A DNA stretch of 64,000 nucleotides from contig NZ_AKKC02000004.1 of assembly GCF_000282095.2 (NCBI RefSeq), positions 434,001-498,000 of the forward strand. The letters are read 5' to 3'. Shown here one piece after another: positions 62,942-64,000 of this stretch; positions within the stretch are counted from its first letter, which is position 1; every line of letters begins with the position of its first letter. The notes under the pieces were generated by a model that was not told where the DNA came from, did not search any database, and was given only the letters and a program-made list of their open reading frames with translations. Source of the stretch: Rhizobium sp. CF080. Lineage in GTDB: Bacteria > Pseudomonadota > Alphaproteobacteria > Rhizobiales > Rhizobiaceae. The translations under genes were made by a program, and so were the position numbers.

Positions 62942-63517
62942 CTAGCAGGAAGCGCCGTCTTTCTTGGCCTGGCCCGGAGGACAGTCCTTCTTGCCCTGTC
63001 CATGTTCCTGGCCGGCCGCGCCAGCCGAGCTGCCGCCGGTACCGACAGAGCTGGTCGACATGCCGTCCTTGGCGGACGTGCCGCCGGTACCGAGCGTCGA
63101 TGCGGAGCCCGACCCACTGCCGGAACCTGCCGCCGAACCGCCAGTCCCGACGGAGCTGCTGGATTGGCCATCGCCTGCCGACGTGCCGCCGGTGCCGAGC
63201 GTCGACGCCGAACCGGAGCCGCTGCCGGAACCTGCTGCAGATCCGGCGGTGCCAACCGAGCTGCTCGACGTGCCGCCGCCGGCGGAAGACCCGCCAGTGC
63301 CCAGGGTCGAAGCCGAACCGGAGCCGCAATTGGTGGTGCCCGGTGCGCAGTTCGTTCCTCCGGCGGAGCTGCCGCCGGTCCCGACCGTGCTGCTGGACGT
63401 GCCGCTGCCAGCGCTGGTTCCTCCGGTGCCGACGGTGCTGCTGGTTTGGGCAAAGGCAGACAGAGTAGTGCCCGCGAGAAGCGCCGCGGCAAGTGCCGCG
63501 CGTGTAACGATGTTCAT
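62942..63517 (-). CDS. Secreted Gly/Ser-repeat protein C
   Basis: A 191-residue exported protein from ATG 63517 behind AAGGAGA. After the signal peptide (RAALAAALLAGTTLSAFA) come eight copies of a core of the form S-x-x-x-GTGG-x-SAG, alternating between SASTLGTGGTSAG and SSSSVGTGGSAAGSGSGSG types, and a short tail with DCPPGQAKKDGASC. One copy is interrupted by NCAPGTTNC. The regular repeat suggests a beta-rich filament or surface coat, but no known family was recognised. It is the first gene of the three-gene group. Confidence 0.75.
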   Translation of the reverse strand: MNIVTRAALAAALLAGTTLSAFAQTSSTVGTGGTSAGSGTSSSTVGTGGSSAGGTNCAPGTTNCGSGSASTLGTGGSSAGGGTSSSSVGTAGSAAGSGSGSGSASTLGTGGTSAGDGQSSSSVGTGGSAAGSGSGSGSASTLGTGGTSAKDGMSTSSVGTGGSSAGAAGQEHGQGKKDCPPGQAKKDGASC

Positions 63518-63751
63518 GTCTTATCTCCTTGGGTTTCCACATGCTTCCGACCGCGACAGCGTTTCCGAAGCTGTGGGACAAACCGGCTGTCGGCGGCGCA
63601 TGTTCCCGCCCTAGGGCTTCAGTCCCATCAGGCTGAGACCTTAGACCGTGACCGGTATCGACCAAGGTCTGGTGCGACCAGGAAAAGGTCCCGAACGCGG
63701 AACTTCGGCCGCAATCGCGGGGTTCACGGCGTCTCGGAAAGGGAGGTTCAG

Positions 63752-63844
63752 ATGGAAGAGAGTGTCTATCAGGCCCGTTGGCTGCTGATCATCATGGCTT
63801 TGCTCGCTGTCGGCTTGACCGCAGTCGGCGCCGCGGCCGGGTAA
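63752..63844 (+). CDS. 30-residue membrane protein
   Basis: ATG 63752 follows GGGAGG by 5 bases. The peptide MEESVYQARWLLIIMALLAV is charged at the start and then entirely hydrophobic to the end (GLTAVGAAAG): one membrane helix. It is divergent from the repeat-protein genes. The 63518-63751 spacer between them shows no other gene. Confidence 0.6.
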   Translation: MEESVYQARWLLIIMALLAVGLTAVGAAAG

Positions 63845-63944
63845 GCCGTCGCAGCGTCATTCCGTCAAGCAGGGCCCAGCAGGGCGGTGCTTCTAGCCAG
63901 GGCTTCTGAAATTGATATCGAGGCGGGCCTCTCGCCGTTCTGCC

Positions 63945-64000
63945 TTAGAGACAGGCAGCCGAAAGTACCTCACGCCAGATCAAGAGCTGCTTTTCCCAGC
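63945..64000 (-). CDS. Possible C-terminal end of a gene cut by the right edge
   Basis: Read on the minus strand, 17 codons (WEKQLLIWREVLSAACL) end in TAA at 63945-63947. The composition looks like the helical end of a phasin-type protein, but the piece is too short to be sure. Confidence 0.25.
   Translation of the reverse strand, partial: WEKQLLIWREVLSAACL

Noticed and set aside
62942..63517. Tandem repeated DNA considered as a CRISPR array or minisatellite
   Set aside because: The repeat is in frame, codes for Gly/Ser units with changing codons and follows a signal peptide, so it is a repeat protein, not an array.

Overview
The window looks like accessory, transport-rich DNA from an alphaproteobacterium of the Rhizobium/Agrobacterium group. 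The evidence is GC-rich coding sequence, heavy use of GTG and TTG starts, ATGA/GTGA stop-start overlaps, an RpiR-type inositol regulator, an Avi_7169/Avi_7170-type CMD/AhpD gene pair (named after Agrobacterium vitis loci), and a palindromic repeat of a kind common in Rhizobiaceae. No tRNA, rRNA, insertion sequence, CRISPR array or replication origin was seen. The set of catabolic and ABC/TRAP loci would suit a chromid or megaplasmid, but that is inference.

Layout. (1) 1-8019: a five-gene peptide-type ABC importer (minus strand, last ATPase cut by the left edge) faces a plus-strand GntR regulator, a DapA-family aldolase/dehydratase and an enolase-superfamily dehydratase, with a palindrome in the shared promoter. 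(2) 8128-9567: a conserved unknown protein. (3) 9776-23226: a long plus-strand cluster with LysR, FAD monooxygenase, two ABC permeases, a creatinase-like M24 protein, two ABC ATPases, a BisC-like molybdoenzyme, two CMD/AhpD proteins, a solute-binding protein and an alpha/beta hydrolase. It resembles a dedicated importer-plus-catabolism cassette whose substrate cannot be read from sequence. (4) 23892-30639: a membrane alpha/beta-hydrolase-like protein, a Tat-exported SMP-30 protein, a chemoreceptor, and a divergent MFS/TetR pair. (5) 30733-39157: a hexonate locus with dgoD, a TRAP transporter, idnO, idnD and a second enolase-superfamily enzyme, under a divergent GntR regulator with two phased palindromes. 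(6) 39272-49972: ugpBAEC, an inositol-monophosphatase-family enzyme and afuABC in one orientation, with a divergent LacI regulator and two inverted operator copies. (7) 49979-57541: inositol catabolism iolG, iolR, iolC, iolD, iolE, iolB, with IolR-type half-site pairs in both promoters. (8) 57596-60416: a FecBCD-type ABC importer. (9) 60579-63844: small genes with strong ribosome-binding sites and three consecutive genes for secreted Gly/Ser-rich repeat proteins.

How they may work together. Regions 6 and 7 lie next to each other: organophosphate-type importers and a phosphatase beside a full route for myo-inositol breakdown. This suggests scavenging of phosphorylated inositol or glycerophosphoinositol, which is untested. 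Region 5 would import sugar acids through TRAP and dehydrate or oxidise them toward central metabolism. Perfect hairpins follow several solute-binding-protein genes and probably set transporter subunit ratios. Starts were chosen by Shine-Dalgarno spacing and family length; alternatives are given where the choice is open.
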